Shown in pieces: positions 7,487-14,734 of a stretch of DNA of 32,569 nt. Where the stretch lies: positions 1-32,569 of the forward strand of contig SFLD01000023.1 in assembly GCA_004553545.1 (NCBI GenBank), given 5' to 3'. Below the pieces are notes generated by a model. That model was not told the origin of the DNA. It saw nothing but the letters and a program-made list of their open reading frames with translations, and searched no databases. The stretch is from Clostridiales bacterium (GTDB lineage: Bacteria > Bacillota > Clostridia > Oscillospirales > Oscillospiraceae). The position numbers and the translations under genes are program-made. Position 1 is the first letter of the stretch, and each line of letters opens with the position of its first letter.

Positions 7487-8134
7487 ATGAAGCAGGAGGA
7501 TACCAAGCGGCGGATCCTGGAGAAGGCGCTGGAGCTCTTCTCCACCCGGGGGTATGATTCCGTCAGCGTGGGCGAGATCGCACAGGCGGTGGGCATCAAG
7601 GCCCCCTCGCTCTACAACCATTTCCCCGGCAAGCGGGCCATCTTCGACGCCATCGTGGAAGCCACGGCGGCCCAGTACGAGCGGGACACGGACCGGATCG
7701 ACATCCACGTGCAGAACGCGGAGCGGGACATCCCGGTCTTTGCGGAGATCACGGCGGACGGCCTCTTTGAGAAGGTGCGCCAGATCTTTGACTACTCCCT
7801 GCACAACGAGACCATCCGCCGCTTCCGCCGGATGATGACCATCGAGCAGTTCCGCTCGCCGGAGCTGGCGGCGCTGTACTCCCAGCGCTACGTGGACCGG
7901 GTGCTCCGCTACCACGCCGGGATCTTCCGGGATCTGATCGCGGCGGGGGAGATCCGGGAGGAGGACCCCGATACGCTGGCCCTGCTCTACGTGGCCCCGG
8001 TGCTCACGCTCATCGGCATCTGCGACCGGCAGCCGGAGCGGGAGGACGAGTGCCTGCGGAAGCTCCGGGAGCATGTGGAGCTCTTCTTCCGGATGACCCA
8101 CCCGGCCGACGGCCGGAAGGAGGGAGAACCATGA
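7487..8134 (+). CDS. TetR/AcrR family transcriptional regulator, local repressor
   Basis: 215 residues from ATG at 7487, with GGAGGG at 7478-7483. An in-frame GTG at 7469 overlaps the operator and lacks a ribosome site. Residues ~5-50 form the TetR helix-turn-helix: ILEKALELFSTRGYDSVSVGEIA followed by VGIKAPSLYNHFPGKRAIFDAI. The remainder is a helical ligand-binding domain with no closer family recognised. The promoter and a perfect palindrome directly upstream imply autoregulation and control of the following genes. The stop codon overlaps the next start by four bases (ATGA), so the KTR gene is co-transcribed and translationally coupled. The presence of acetyltransferases and an ABC exporter half downstream suggests that the ligand is a toxic small molecule, which is inference. 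Confidence 0.9.
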   Translation: MKQEDTKRRILEKALELFSTRGYDSVSVGEIAQAVGIKAPSLYNHFPGKRAIFDAIVEATAAQYERDTDRIDIHVQNAERDIPVFAEITADGLFEKVRQIFDYSLHNETIRRFRRMMTIEQFRSPELAALYSQRYVDRVLRYHAGIFRDLIAAGEIREEDPDTLALLYVAPVLTLIGICDRQPEREDECLRKLREHVELFFRMTHPADGRKEGEP

Positions 8135-8310
8135 GCGCGGCGGCTGAGCGGCAGTGGGTCCTCTGCCCCCGCTGCGGCGGAAAGACCCGGCTGCAGATCC
8201 TGCGGGAGACGGAGCTGCGGGCGTTCCCCCTGCTCTGCCCCAAGTGCCGGCGGGAGAGCATCATCAGTGTGAAAAACTTTATCATGGAGACCCAGGAAGC
8301 CAGACGCTGA
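8131..8310 (+). CDS. Small cysteine-rich KTR protein, zinc ribbon
   Basis: 59 residues. Two CxxC knuckles (C12/C15 in LCPRCGGKTR and C36/C39 in LLCPKCRRES) fit a zinc ribbon. The CGGKTR segment followed by FPLLCPKC and a terminal VKNFI is the signature of the 'cysteine-rich KTR' family, common in Firmicutes and their mobile elements. The start overlaps the TetR stop (ATGA) and has AAGGAGGGA upstream. The function of the family is not established; nucleic-acid binding is a reasonable guess from the fold. Confidence 0.85.
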   Translation: MSAAAERQWVLCPRCGGKTRLQILRETELRAFPLLCPKCRRESIISVKNFIMETQEARR

Positions 8311-8345
8311 GACGCAGTGCTGCCCCCCAAGGGGCAGACTGCGTC
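8311..8345 (+). terminator. Intercistronic hairpin between KTR and flavodoxin genes
   Basis: Arms GACGCAGT plus CTGCCCC pair with GGGGCAG plus ACTGCGTC around a CCAA loop, about 15 bp with one bulge. Only two T residues follow, so it is more likely a partial terminator or mRNA processing/stability hairpin than a full stop. It may lower expression of the downstream genes. Confidence 0.5.
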
Positions 8346-8370
8346 TTGCCATAGGGAAAAGAGGAGCAAA

Positions 8371-8934
8371 ATGAACGCCATCCTTTATACCACCAATACC
8401 GGCAGCACGGAGCGCTATGCAAAGCTGCTGGCCCAGGAGACCGGGCTTCCGGTCTGCTCCCTTGCGGAGGCGAAGACCGCCGTCCCCGCCGGCGCGGAGG
8501 TCATCTATCTCGGCTGGATCATGGCGGGCTCCGTCAAGGGCTATGCCGCCGCGGCGAAGCGCTACCGGGTGCGCGCCGTCTGCGGCGTCGGCATGGGAAA
8601 GACCGGGACGCAGACGGACAGCGTGCGGGAAAAGACGGGGGTTCCCCCGGAGATCCCGGTCTTCACCCTGCAGGGAAACTTCGACGTCCGGAAGCTGCAT
8701 GGCATCTACCGGCCTATGATGGAGATCATGGTCAGAACGGCGGGGAAGGCCCTGGCCCGGAAAGAGGACCGCACGCCGGAGGAGGACGACATGCTGGCGC
8801 TGATGCTCCACGGCGGCGAACGGGTCCGGGCGGAAGCGCTGCGTGCCGTATGGGACTGGTACAGCGCCCGGGAAGCGGGGAAGGCGGTCTCTGAGATGGA
8901 TAAGGAAGGGGAGAGGCCGGGATGCCGCAGCTGA
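8371..8934 (+). CDS. Flavodoxin-domain protein
   Basis: 187 residues. The N-terminal strand and TTNTGSTERYAK loop match the flavodoxin FMN-phosphate loop (T-x-T-G-x-T). The central YLGWIMAGSVKGY and a following GVGMGKTG region fit the remaining FMN-contacting loops of the protoporphyrinogen-oxidase/flavodoxin-domain group. The last ~60 residues are helical. It is probably a cytoplasmic FMN protein acting as an electron carrier or quinone/nitro reductase partner. The start has GAGGAG seven bases or less upstream and follows a hairpin after the KTR gene. The end overlaps the next gene by 13 bases, so the two are co-translated. The enzymatic target is unknown. Confidence 0.8.
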   Translation: MNAILYTTNTGSTERYAKLLAQETGLPVCSLAEAKTAVPAGAEVIYLGWIMAGSVKGYAAAAKRYRVRAVCGVGMGKTGTQTDSVREKTGVPPEIPVFTLQGNFDVRKLHGIYRPMMEIMVRTAGKALARKEDRTPEEDDMLALMLHGGERVRAEALRAVWDWYSAREAGKAVSEMDKEGERPGCRS

Positions 8935-9389
8935 GCCGGGGCGGAAAGTTCATTTTCGGGGAGTCGCAGATCCGCCCGGACGGCTGCGTGCGCTTCCCGC
9001 CGCAGGCGGTGACGGAGTATGGGATCGCTTCGGAAGGGAGGATATACCTCTTTACCGGCAGCGGGAGCACCGGCGGCTTCTGCGTGACGCGGCAGGGCCT
9101 GCTTCTGCCGTCCCAGCTGGGACACATCCTGACGGACCTGCCGGAGCTGCTGCGCTACGAAGCCCCCGAGGGGGCCTTCCTCCGCTACAAGGGACGCGCC
9201 TACTGCTGGACGGCGGTCTCCTCATCCGGCGAGATCCGGCTGACGGAGGGGATGCTGGCCGCGTTGCAGCTGGCGCCCGGGATGCGGCTTTTGTCCATCC
9301 GCAGCAGCGACATCGCCTTTACCATGGGGGCAAAGGGACCGCTTTGGGAGAAAGCGGAGCGATTTCCGGGGGAGATCCCCCTGTTTTGA
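8922..9389 (+). CDS. Uncharacterised protein, possibly with two AbrB-like repeats
   Basis: 155 residues, no family recognised with certainty. Two segments look alike: residues ~8-48 (ESQIRPDGCVRFPPQAVTEYGI then a hydrophobic IYLFTG strand) and ~100-140 (VSSSGEIRLTEGMLAALQL then MRLLSIRSS). Both resemble the pattern of AbrB/MraZ/SpoVT swapped-hairpin domains: strand, D/S-G-x-hydrophobic turn, P/T-x-x-hydrophobic helix, glycine, strand. If so it may be a DNA-binding or toxin-antidote-like regulator; this is inference from pattern only. The start overlaps the flavodoxin gene by 13 bases and has GGAAGGGGAG upstream. It lies in the TetR-led operon. Confidence 0.7.
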   Translation: MPQLSRGGKFIFGESQIRPDGCVRFPPQAVTEYGIASEGRIYLFTGSGSTGGFCVTRQGLLLPSQLGHILTDLPELLRYEAPEGAFLRYKGRAYCWTAVSSSGEIRLTEGMLAALQLAPGMRLLSIRSSDIAFTMGAKGPLWEKAERFPGEIPLF

Positions 9390-9409
9390 GAAAAAGAAAG
9401 GATCAGAGT

Positions 9410-9943
9410 ATGAAGACTGCATTTGAGATCCGGCGCGCGGAGGCGGCGGATGCCGCCGCCCTGCTGGAGTACCTGAAGATCATCGGCGGCGAGACGGAGA
9501 ACCTCAGCTTCGGCCCGGAGGGCGTGCCCCTGAGCGTGGAGGCGGAGGCATCCTACCTCCGGAACCAGGAGCGCTCGGCGGACAATGTCCAGTACCTGGC
9601 CGAGGCGGACGGCGAGATCATCGGCACCGCCAGCCTGAACCGCAAGGGCGGCCGTGCCCGCCACCGGGGGGAGTTCGGCATCAGCCTGAAGCGGGCCTGG
9701 TGGGGCTGCGGCGCGTCCTCCGCCCTGACGGAGGCGATCCTGGCCTTTGCCCGGGAGAACGGCTTCGCCCAGCTGGACCTGGAGGTCCGCAGCGACAACA
9801 CCCGGGCCATCCGGCTCTATGAGCGGTACGGCTTCCGGAAGCTCTGCACCTTCCCGGCTTTCTTCCGGATGGGCGGGCGGGACATCGATTTTGACCTGAT
9901 GGTGCTCCCGCTGCCGGAGGCGGGGGAGCGCGGGAACGCATGA
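9410..9943 (+). CDS. GNAT family N-acetyltransferase
   Basis: 177 residues from ATG at 9410, with AAAGGA seven bases upstream. The GNAT fold is shown by the N-terminal IRRAEAADAAALLEYL, the central EADGEIIGTASL strand, a degenerate acetyl-CoA loop (KRAWWGCGASSAL) and the C-terminal LDLEVRSDNTRAIRLYERYGF motif. It transfers an acetyl group from acetyl-CoA to an amine; the substrate is not predictable. The A-loop has Cys-Gly-Ala where relatives usually have a Gly-x-Gly/Ala turn, but the turn glycine remains. It is the first of four acetyltransferase-like genes in this operon. The stop overlaps the DUF998 start by four bases (ATGA). Confidence 0.85.
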   Translation: MKTAFEIRRAEAADAAALLEYLKIIGGETENLSFGPEGVPLSVEAEASYLRNQERSADNVQYLAEADGEIIGTASLNRKGGRARHRGEFGISLKRAWWGCGASSALTEAILAFARENGFAQLDLEVRSDNTRAIRLYERYGFRKLCTFPAFFRMGGRDIDFDLMVLPLPEAGERGNA

Positions 9944-10596
9944 GAAAGCCGCTGCTGCAGAAGCTGGGCCTGCTGGGCGTCGTCAGCCTGCTGTCCTACA
10001 CGGCGGCGGTGGTCTTTGCCCCGCTGGCCTATCCGGGCTACCGCTGGACGGCCCAGGCCGTCAGCGACCTGAGCGCCGCCAACGCCCCGTCCCTGGCTCT
10101 CTGGAACCAGCTCAGCGCCCTCTACAATGTCTGTGAGGTGGTCTGCGTCACGGCGGTCTGCCTGGGCATCCAGGGCCGGAAGACCCGGCTGCTGCGCCGG
10201 GGCATCGCCCTCTTTGCCGTGATGGAGTGGGTCAGCGCCGTGGGCTACCGGATGTTCCCTCTCTCGGAGAGCGGCTGTGCCGGGACCTTTCAGGATGTCA
10301 TGCACCTGGCCGTCACCGCTGCGGTGGTGCTGCTCTCCCTGCTGTCCCTGGGCATGATCGCCGCCGCCGGGGCGAAGGACCGGTCCTGCCGTTCCTACGG
10401 CGTCTGCGCCGGGATCGCTCTCGGCATGATGCTGGTGGGGGCTTTGGGCATGAAGCTGGTACCGGCGGAATACTTCGGGGTGGTGGAGCGCTTCAGCGTC
10501 TTCGCCGCCACAGGCTTCAACGCGGCGCTGGGGGTCCATCTCTTCTGTATGGACGCGGAAAAGCAGCCGCAGATCGAAAAGGAGAACGCAATATGA
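9940..10596 (+). CDS. DUF998 family membrane protein
   Basis: 218 residues with about six hydrophobic segments, beginning at ~7-30 and ending near 200, and a short polar tail. The periplasmic/exterior loop YPGYRWTAQAVSDLSAANAP after the first helix is the usual DUF998 motif, in which the Q-x-x-S-D-L residues are conserved. The biochemical role is unknown; it should lie in the cytoplasmic membrane. ATGA overlaps at both its start and its end (with both GNAT genes) show tight translational coupling within the operon. Confidence 0.85.
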   Translation: MRKPLLQKLGLLGVVSLLSYTAAVVFAPLAYPGYRWTAQAVSDLSAANAPSLALWNQLSALYNVCEVVCVTAVCLGIQGRKTRLLRRGIALFAVMEWVSAVGYRMFPLSESGCAGTFQDVMHLAVTAAVVLLSLLSLGMIAAAGAKDRSCRSYGVCAGIALGMMLVGALGMKLVPAEYFGVVERFSVFAATGFNAALGVHLFCMDAEKQPQIEKENAI

Positions 10597-11219
10597 AGGA
10601 AAACGATACCATCATCCGTCCCGAGACCAGGGACGATCACCGGAAAACCGAAAACCTGACCCGGGAGGCATTCTGGAACGTCTACCGCCCCGGCTGCGGG
10701 GAGCACTATGTGCTCCACTGCCTCCGGGAGGACCCCGCCTTCGTGCCGGAGCTGGATCTTGTGATGGAGCGGGACGGGGAGCTCATCGGGCAGGTCATCT
10801 ATCTGCGCGCGGAGATCGCCTGCGACGATGGGCGGAAGCTGCCCGTCATGACCTTCGGCCCCATCGGCATCGCCCCGCAGTATCAGCACCGGGGCTACGG
10901 AAAGCGCCTGCTGGACTTCTCTCTGGCGCGGGCGAAGGCGCTGGGCGCGGGCGCGCTGGTCATCACCGGTGACCCCGCGTTCTACGGAAAGTCCGGCTTC
11001 GTTCCGGCCAAGACGCGGGGCATCCGCTACGCCGACGATCCGGAGGCGGACTACTTCCTCCTCCGGGAGCTGATCCCCGGCTTCCTGGACGGCGTTTCCG
11101 GCACCTACCGGGACCCGGAGGGCTACTTCGCCTGTGAGCGGGACCCGGAGGGCTTCGCGGCCTTTGAGGCCGCCTTCCCGCCCAAGGAGAAGCGAAAGCT
11201 GCCGGGACAGCTGTTCTGA
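10593..11219 (+). CDS. GNAT family N-acetyltransferase
   Basis: 208 residues. GNAT signatures: VMERDGELIGQVIYL strand, FGPIGIAPQYQHRGYGKRLLDF with the acetyl-CoA-binding Q-H-R-G-Y-G-K turn, and LVITGDPAFYGKSGFVPA in the C-terminal region. The sequence is of the YhbS-like type, with a long C-terminal extension (~150-208). The substrate is unknown. The start overlaps the preceding DUF998 stop (ATGA) and has AAAAGGAG about ten bases upstream. It is followed after 28 bases by the hexapeptide acetyltransferase. Confidence 0.88.
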   Translation: MKENDTIIRPETRDDHRKTENLTREAFWNVYRPGCGEHYVLHCLREDPAFVPELDLVMERDGELIGQVIYLRAEIACDDGRKLPVMTFGPIGIAPQYQHRGYGKRLLDFSLARAKALGAGALVITGDPAFYGKSGFVPAKTRGIRYADDPEADYFLLRELIPGFLDGVSGTYRDPEGYFACERDPEGFAAFEAAFPPKEKRKLPGQLF

Positions 11220-11247
11220 TCCTATGACAGAAAGGGAGGATCTCGCT

Positions 11248-11892
11248 ATGATCCCGAATTGGAAGATCTACCCCCGCTCGCAGGGGCACAGCACGGTGTA
11301 CCTGAAAAATGTGATCACCGACCCCACCATTGCCGTGGGCGACTATACCACCTACGACGATTTCGTGAAGGACCCCCGCGATTTCCAGCGCAGCAATGTG
11401 CTGTACCACTATCCTGAATGCAACCATGACCGGCTGACCATCGGAAAATTCTGCTCCATCGCCTGCGGGGCAAAATTCATCTTCAACGCCGCCAACCACG
11501 CGCTCGGCAGCCTCTCCACCTATCCATTCCCCATCTTTTTTGAGGAGTGGGGTCTTCCCACGGATGTGGACTCCATCGCCGGGGCGTGGGACAACCACGG
11601 CGATATCGTGGTGGGGAACGACGTCTGGATCGGCTATGAGGCTGTGATCCTCTCCGGCGTCACCATCGGAGATGGCGCCGTCATCGGCACCCGGGCGGTG
11701 GTGACGAAGGACGTTCCGCCCTACACCATCGTGGGCGGCATCCCGGCAAAGCCCATCCGCAAACGCTTTGACGATGCGGTCATCGAAAGGCTGGAAGCCC
11801 TCCGCTGGTGGGACTGGGAGGAAGAGAAGATCCGGCGGGCCATCCCCGCCATCCGGTCGGGGGACCTCGCAGCCCTGGGAGCGCTGCTGTGA
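11248..11892 (+). CDS. CatB/Vat-like hexapeptide-repeat xenobiotic acetyltransferase
   Basis: 214 residues. Left-handed beta-helix repeats run from ~residue 62 to 165 (for example LTIGKFCSIACGAKF and IVVGNDVWIGYEAVILSGVTIGDGAVIGTRAVV), interrupted by an extended loop. The presumed catalytic His is H84 in NAANHALGSLSTYPF, which matches the H...STYPF motif of streptogramin A and type B chloramphenicol acetyltransferases. The end ITKDVPPYTIVGGIPAKPI-like segment is also family-typical. It is expected to be a cytoplasmic trimer that O-acetylates a hydroxylated compound. Whether a drug is the natural substrate cannot be told. GGGAGG precedes the start. Its stop overlaps the GTG of the next gene. 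Confidence 0.9.
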   Translation: MIPNWKIYPRSQGHSTVYLKNVITDPTIAVGDYTTYDDFVKDPRDFQRSNVLYHYPECNHDRLTIGKFCSIACGAKFIFNAANHALGSLSTYPFPIFFEEWGLPTDVDSIAGAWDNHGDIVVGNDVWIGYEAVILSGVTIGDGAVIGTRAVVTKDVPPYTIVGGIPAKPIRKRFDDAVIERLEALRWWDWEEEKIRRAIPAIRSGDLAALGALL

Positions 11893-12512
11893 GCCCCGTC
11901 GTCATCGACCCGGCGGCCAGCCCCCGGGCGGAGGCTTACGCCCTCTGGATGGATGCGCCCAACCCCATGGTGACCTTTTTCAAGACCCTGGACGTGACGC
12001 CCCTCTTGCGCTTTGCCCGCAGGCACGATTACCGGTTCAACGCCCTCCTCTGCTGGTGCGTGGGGAAGGCTGCCGGTGAGGTGGAGGAGTTCTGCACCCT
12101 TCCTGTGGGGCGGCAGCTCCTGCGCTACGACGCCATCGCGGTGAACACCATCGTGAAAAACCGCCGGGGCGGGGTCAGCTCCTGCGATGTGCCTTTCTCC
12201 CCGGACCTTGCCCGCTTCCACCGGGATTACCTGCGCCTGACGCGGGAGACGGCGGAGAACTGCCGGAACCACGACCTCCCGGAGCACGTGGTCATCGGCA
12301 CCTCCGCCATCGTGGAGACGGAGATCGACGGGGCCGTGGGCATGAACAGCGGTATTTTTCATAACCCGTTCCTCATCTGGGGCAGATATCACAAGGGGCT
12401 CCTCCGAACCACCCTGAAGCTCTCTTTTCAGTTCCACCACACCCAGATGGACGGCGCCCATGCCGGGCGTTTCCTGCGGCTCCTGCAGGAGAAGATCGAT
12501 ACATTGAAGTGA
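11889..12512 (+). CDS. CatA-like (type A chloramphenicol acetyltransferase family) O-acetyltransferase
   Basis: 207 residues from GTG at 11889, which overlaps the previous stop by four bases (GTGA), with GGGAG six bases upstream. The CAT fold is shown by FFKTLDVTPLL near the N-terminus, the central FNALLCWCVGKA helix, IPF-like VPFSPDLARFHRDY and the catalytic H184-x-x-x-D188-G189 motif in FHHTQMDG close to the C-terminus. The length is near the usual 210-220. The N-terminus is divergent from classical CAT and the residues that define chloramphenicol specificity were not checked, so it is best called CatA-like. Adjacent, coupled genes for two unrelated acetyltransferase folds suggest sequential or redundant modification of related compounds. 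Confidence 0.88.
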   Translation: MSPVVIDPAASPRAEAYALWMDAPNPMVTFFKTLDVTPLLRFARRHDYRFNALLCWCVGKAAGEVEEFCTLPVGRQLLRYDAIAVNTIVKNRRGGVSSCDVPFSPDLARFHRDYLRLTRETAENCRNHDLPEHVVIGTSAIVETEIDGAVGMNSGIFHNPFLIWGRYHKGLLRTTLKLSFQFHHTQMDGAHAGRFLRLLQEKIDTLK

Positions 12513-12715
12513 GGCGGGGAATGGCCCCTGGCCTTTGACCGCCGGGGCGGCATGGACGCCCGGCTGATCCGGGAGCGGACCGAAGACATCGCGGTGGGGA
12601 GCAGCATCCCCTGCAGCGATGAAAAATTAAAATTTCAAGAAAAACCATCAAAGGAGAACTGTTTGAAACTTACTACCTTATCACGGGAGCGTGTGGCCTG
12701 ACCGGGAGGTCTGGC
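12513..12715 (+). other. Scrambled intergenic segment, no gene recognised
   Basis: This stretch follows the CatA-like stop. The same frame stays open after the stop to 12699 but matches nothing I know. An AT-rich island (about 12620-12680) interrupts otherwise GC-rich sequence and contains AAAGGAG followed by a possible TTG start whose frame ends after a dozen codons. Together with the IS3 and ABC fragments immediately downstream it looks like a rearrangement junction. Confidence 0.5.
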
Positions 12716-12790
12716 AAATGAAAGGCATTCGAGATGATTCCGGATGGAACGACCTTGCTTTCTGCACTCGGATCAAGGCTGGCAGTATCG
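12716..12790 (+). mobile_element. IS3-family transposase (OrfB) fragment, degenerate
   Basis: Frame at 12722 reads KAFEMIPDGTTLL, preceded by TGA at 12719. After one extra T (12761) the next frame reads LHSDQGWQYR (12762-12791). Together these give the contiguous IS150/IS3 OrfB block around the second catalytic Asp of the DDE triad (H-S-D-Q-G-W-Q-Y). Nothing else of the element (OrfA, inverted repeats, third catalytic residue) is visible. It is a dead scrap about 75 bases long that abuts an ABC-exporter C-terminus at about 12788. Confidence 0.75.
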
Positions 12791-12888
12791 CGGAGCTGCT
12801 GGCGTCCTGCCCCCTCTATCAGGAAATGTGGCGCGCCCACATCGGCGCCAAGGATTGGGCGGTTTCCGCCGCGGGAAGGGAGGCGTGA
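12788..12888 (+). pseudogene. C-terminal stub of an ABC exporter half-transporter
   Basis: The frame from ~12787 to the TGA at 12886-12888 encodes IAELLASCPLYQEMWRAHIG and then AKDWAVSAAGREA. This is the usual extreme C-terminus of an MsbA/heterodimeric ABC exporter ATPase (after the H-loop: E-L-L-x...P-L-Y-x-x-M-W-x-x-H). The rest of that gene (~550 codons) is missing and is replaced by the IS3 fragment. The stub ends four bases before the start of the intact ABC gene, where a partner subunit of a heterodimeric exporter would normally end. An IS insertion followed by deletion explains the arrangement. Confidence 0.65.
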
Positions 12889-12892
12889 GGAA

Positions 12893-14647
12893 ATGTTCCA
12901 TACGGTCAAGCGCATCATCGACTGGTGCGGGGAGTTCAAGGGAAAGCTGTATCTGGGCTTTGTGATGACCTTCTTTTCCCACATGTTCACCGCCATGCCC
13001 CTGGCCCTCGCCGCTTACACCGTGGGCCTTCTGGTGGAGGCCCAGGCGGGCGGCGCGGCCTTTGACTCCGCCTGGATCGGGCGCAGTGTCCTTTTGCAGG
13101 TGGGGATGGTCCTCCTCCGCTTCCTCTTTGACTACCTCCGGGCCCGGCTCCAGGAGCCCATCAGCTACCAGCTGACGGCCCGGGACCGCCTGGCGGTGGG
13201 CGACGCTCTGAAGCGGGTGTCTCTCGGCTACTTCCAGCAGGTGAGCACCGGCAGCATCCTGAACTCCATCACCACCGGCCTCTCCACCCTGGAGAACATG
13301 GGTATCCGCATGATCGATAACTTCGTGGGCGGATACCTGAACTTCCTCGTGATCTTCCTGTGCCTGGCCGTCTGCAGCCCGGTGACGGCCCTCATCGCTC
13401 TGGCGGCGGCCGCTCTCTCCCTGGGGGCCATGCTGTTGATCTCCCACTACAGCCGGGTCAACGCCCCGGTGGAGGCCCAGGCCAACCGGGACATGACCGG
13501 CGCGGTCATCGAGTATGCCCGGGGCCTCGCCGTGGTGAAGTCCTTCGGCAGGAGCGGCGCCGCCATGGACTCCGTCACGAAAGCCATCGGGGACAGCAAA
13601 CGCATCCACCAGAAGATCGAGTGGGGCTACCTCCCCGGCAACGCCCTGCACCTGCTGGCCCTCAAGTGCGGCAGCGTGGGCCTGGCCCTGGCCGCCGTGC
13701 TCCAGTATTTGAACGGCTCCATGGCCTTCTCCCTGATGCTGATGTTCCTCTTCTTCTCCTTCCAGATCTTTGCGAGCCTGGAGCCCATCAGCGACAGCGC
13801 CCATACCCTGGGCGTCATCGACGACGCCATGGACCAACTGGACGCCCTGAAGGGCGGACACTTTATCGACAAGGACGGCCGCGACGTGAAGCTGGAGCAC
13901 TATGACATCGCCTTCCAGAACGTGGACTTCGGCTACGATGAGCGCCAGGTTCTGAAGGATGTCAGCTTCACCATCCCGGAGGGGAGCTCCACCGCCATCG
14001 TGGGTCCCTCCGGCTCCGGCAAGACCACCCTCTGCAGCCTCCTGGCCCGGTTTTATGATCCCCAGGGCGGCAGCATCATCCTGGGGGGCCACGACCTCCG
14101 GGAGTTCACCTGCGACAGCCTGCTGCGGAACCTCTCCATGGTCTTCCAGAATGTCTATCTCTTCCACGATACCGTCCGGGCGAACCTCCTCTTCGGCAAG
14201 CCCGACGCCACGGAGGAGGAGATGATCGCCGCCGCGAAGAAGGCCCGCTGCCACGACTTCATCCTGGCCCTGCCCAACGGCTACGACACCGTCATCGGCG
14301 AGGGCGGCGGCACCCTCTCCGGCGGGGAGCGGCAGCGGATCTCCATCGCCCGGGCCATCCTAAAGGACGCCCCCATCATCATCCTGGACGAGGCCACCGC
14401 CAGCATCGATCCCGAGAACGAGCATCTGATCCAGGACGCCCTGACGGAGCTGACCCGGGGCAAGACCGTCATCACCATTGCCCACCGCCTGGCCACCGTC
14501 CGGAACGCCGACCAGATCCTGGTGATCTCCGACGGCCGGGTGGCCGAGCGCGGCACCCACGAAGAGCTCCTGGCGAAGGACGGGATCTACCGCCGCTTCA
14601 CCGAGATCCGGGAGAAGGCCGAGGGCTGGCGCATCGACGCCGAATAA
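12893..14647 (+). CDS. ABC exporter half-transporter (permease-ATPase fusion)
   Basis: 584 residues from ATG at 12893; an upstream in-frame ATG at 12734 lies inside the transposase scrap. Six membrane helices occupy ~1-320 (type IV exporter fold) and the nucleotide-binding domain is C-terminal: Walker A GPSGSGKTT, Q-loop VFQNVYLF, signature TLSGGERQR, Walker B IIILDEATA and H-loop IAHRL, all intact and therefore capable of hydrolysing ATP. It would sit in the cytoplasmic membrane and expel lipophilic compounds. Exporters of this type in Firmicutes are usually encoded as adjacent pairs, and the pair partner here survives only as a stub, so it must work as a homodimer, with a partner elsewhere, or not at all. 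It ends the TetR-led gene run and is followed by a strong terminator. Confidence 0.92.
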   Translation: MFHTVKRIIDWCGEFKGKLYLGFVMTFFSHMFTAMPLALAAYTVGLLVEAQAGGAAFDSAWIGRSVLLQVGMVLLRFLFDYLRARLQEPISYQLTARDRLAVGDALKRVSLGYFQQVSTGSILNSITTGLSTLENMGIRMIDNFVGGYLNFLVIFLCLAVCSPVTALIALAAAALSLGAMLLISHYSRVNAPVEAQANRDMTGAVIEYARGLAVVKSFGRSGAAMDSVTKAIGDSKRIHQKIEWGYLPGNALHLLALKCGSVGLALAAVLQYLNGSMAFSLMLMFLFFSFQIFASLEPISDSAHTLGVIDDAMDQLDALKGGHFIDKDGRDVKLEHYDIAFQNVDFGYDERQVLKDVSFTIPEGSSTAIVGPSGSGKTTLCSLLARFYDPQGGSIILGGHDLREFTCDSLLRNLSMVFQNVYLFHDTVRANLLFGKPDATEEEMIAAAKKARCHDFILALPNGYDTVIGEGGGTLSGGERQRISIARAILKDAPIIILDEATASIDPENEHLIQDALTELTRGKTVITIAHRLATVRNADQILVISDGRVAERGTHEELLAKDGIYRRFTEIREKAEGWRIDAE

Positions 14648-14670
14648 GCTTCCCCCAAAAGACCGCGAAA

Positions 14671-14711
14671 AGAGGACCGCGCCCATCGGGCGCGGTCCTC
14701 TCTCTTTCCTT
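14671..14711 (+). terminator. Intrinsic terminator ending the resistance operon
   Basis: A perfect 14-bp stem (AGAGGACCGCGCCC, loop ATC, complementary arm to 14701) is followed by CTCTTTCCTT. It lies between the convergent ABC and oleate hydratase genes. A CTTTT run on the opposite strand may make it partly bidirectional. Confidence 0.88.
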
Positions 14712-14734
14712 GATGATGGTTTTCCGGCGGGATC

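Noticed and set aside
12552..12701. 49-codon frame after the CatA-like gene
   Set aside because: No ribosome site, no recognisable family, and it lies in a rearranged junction; described as an uninformative segment instead.
12691..12888. 65-codon frame as a complete small protein
   Set aside because: Its first part is out of frame across an IS3 transposase scrap and only its C-terminal ~33 codons match an ABC exporter end, so it is a chimeric remnant rather than a gene.
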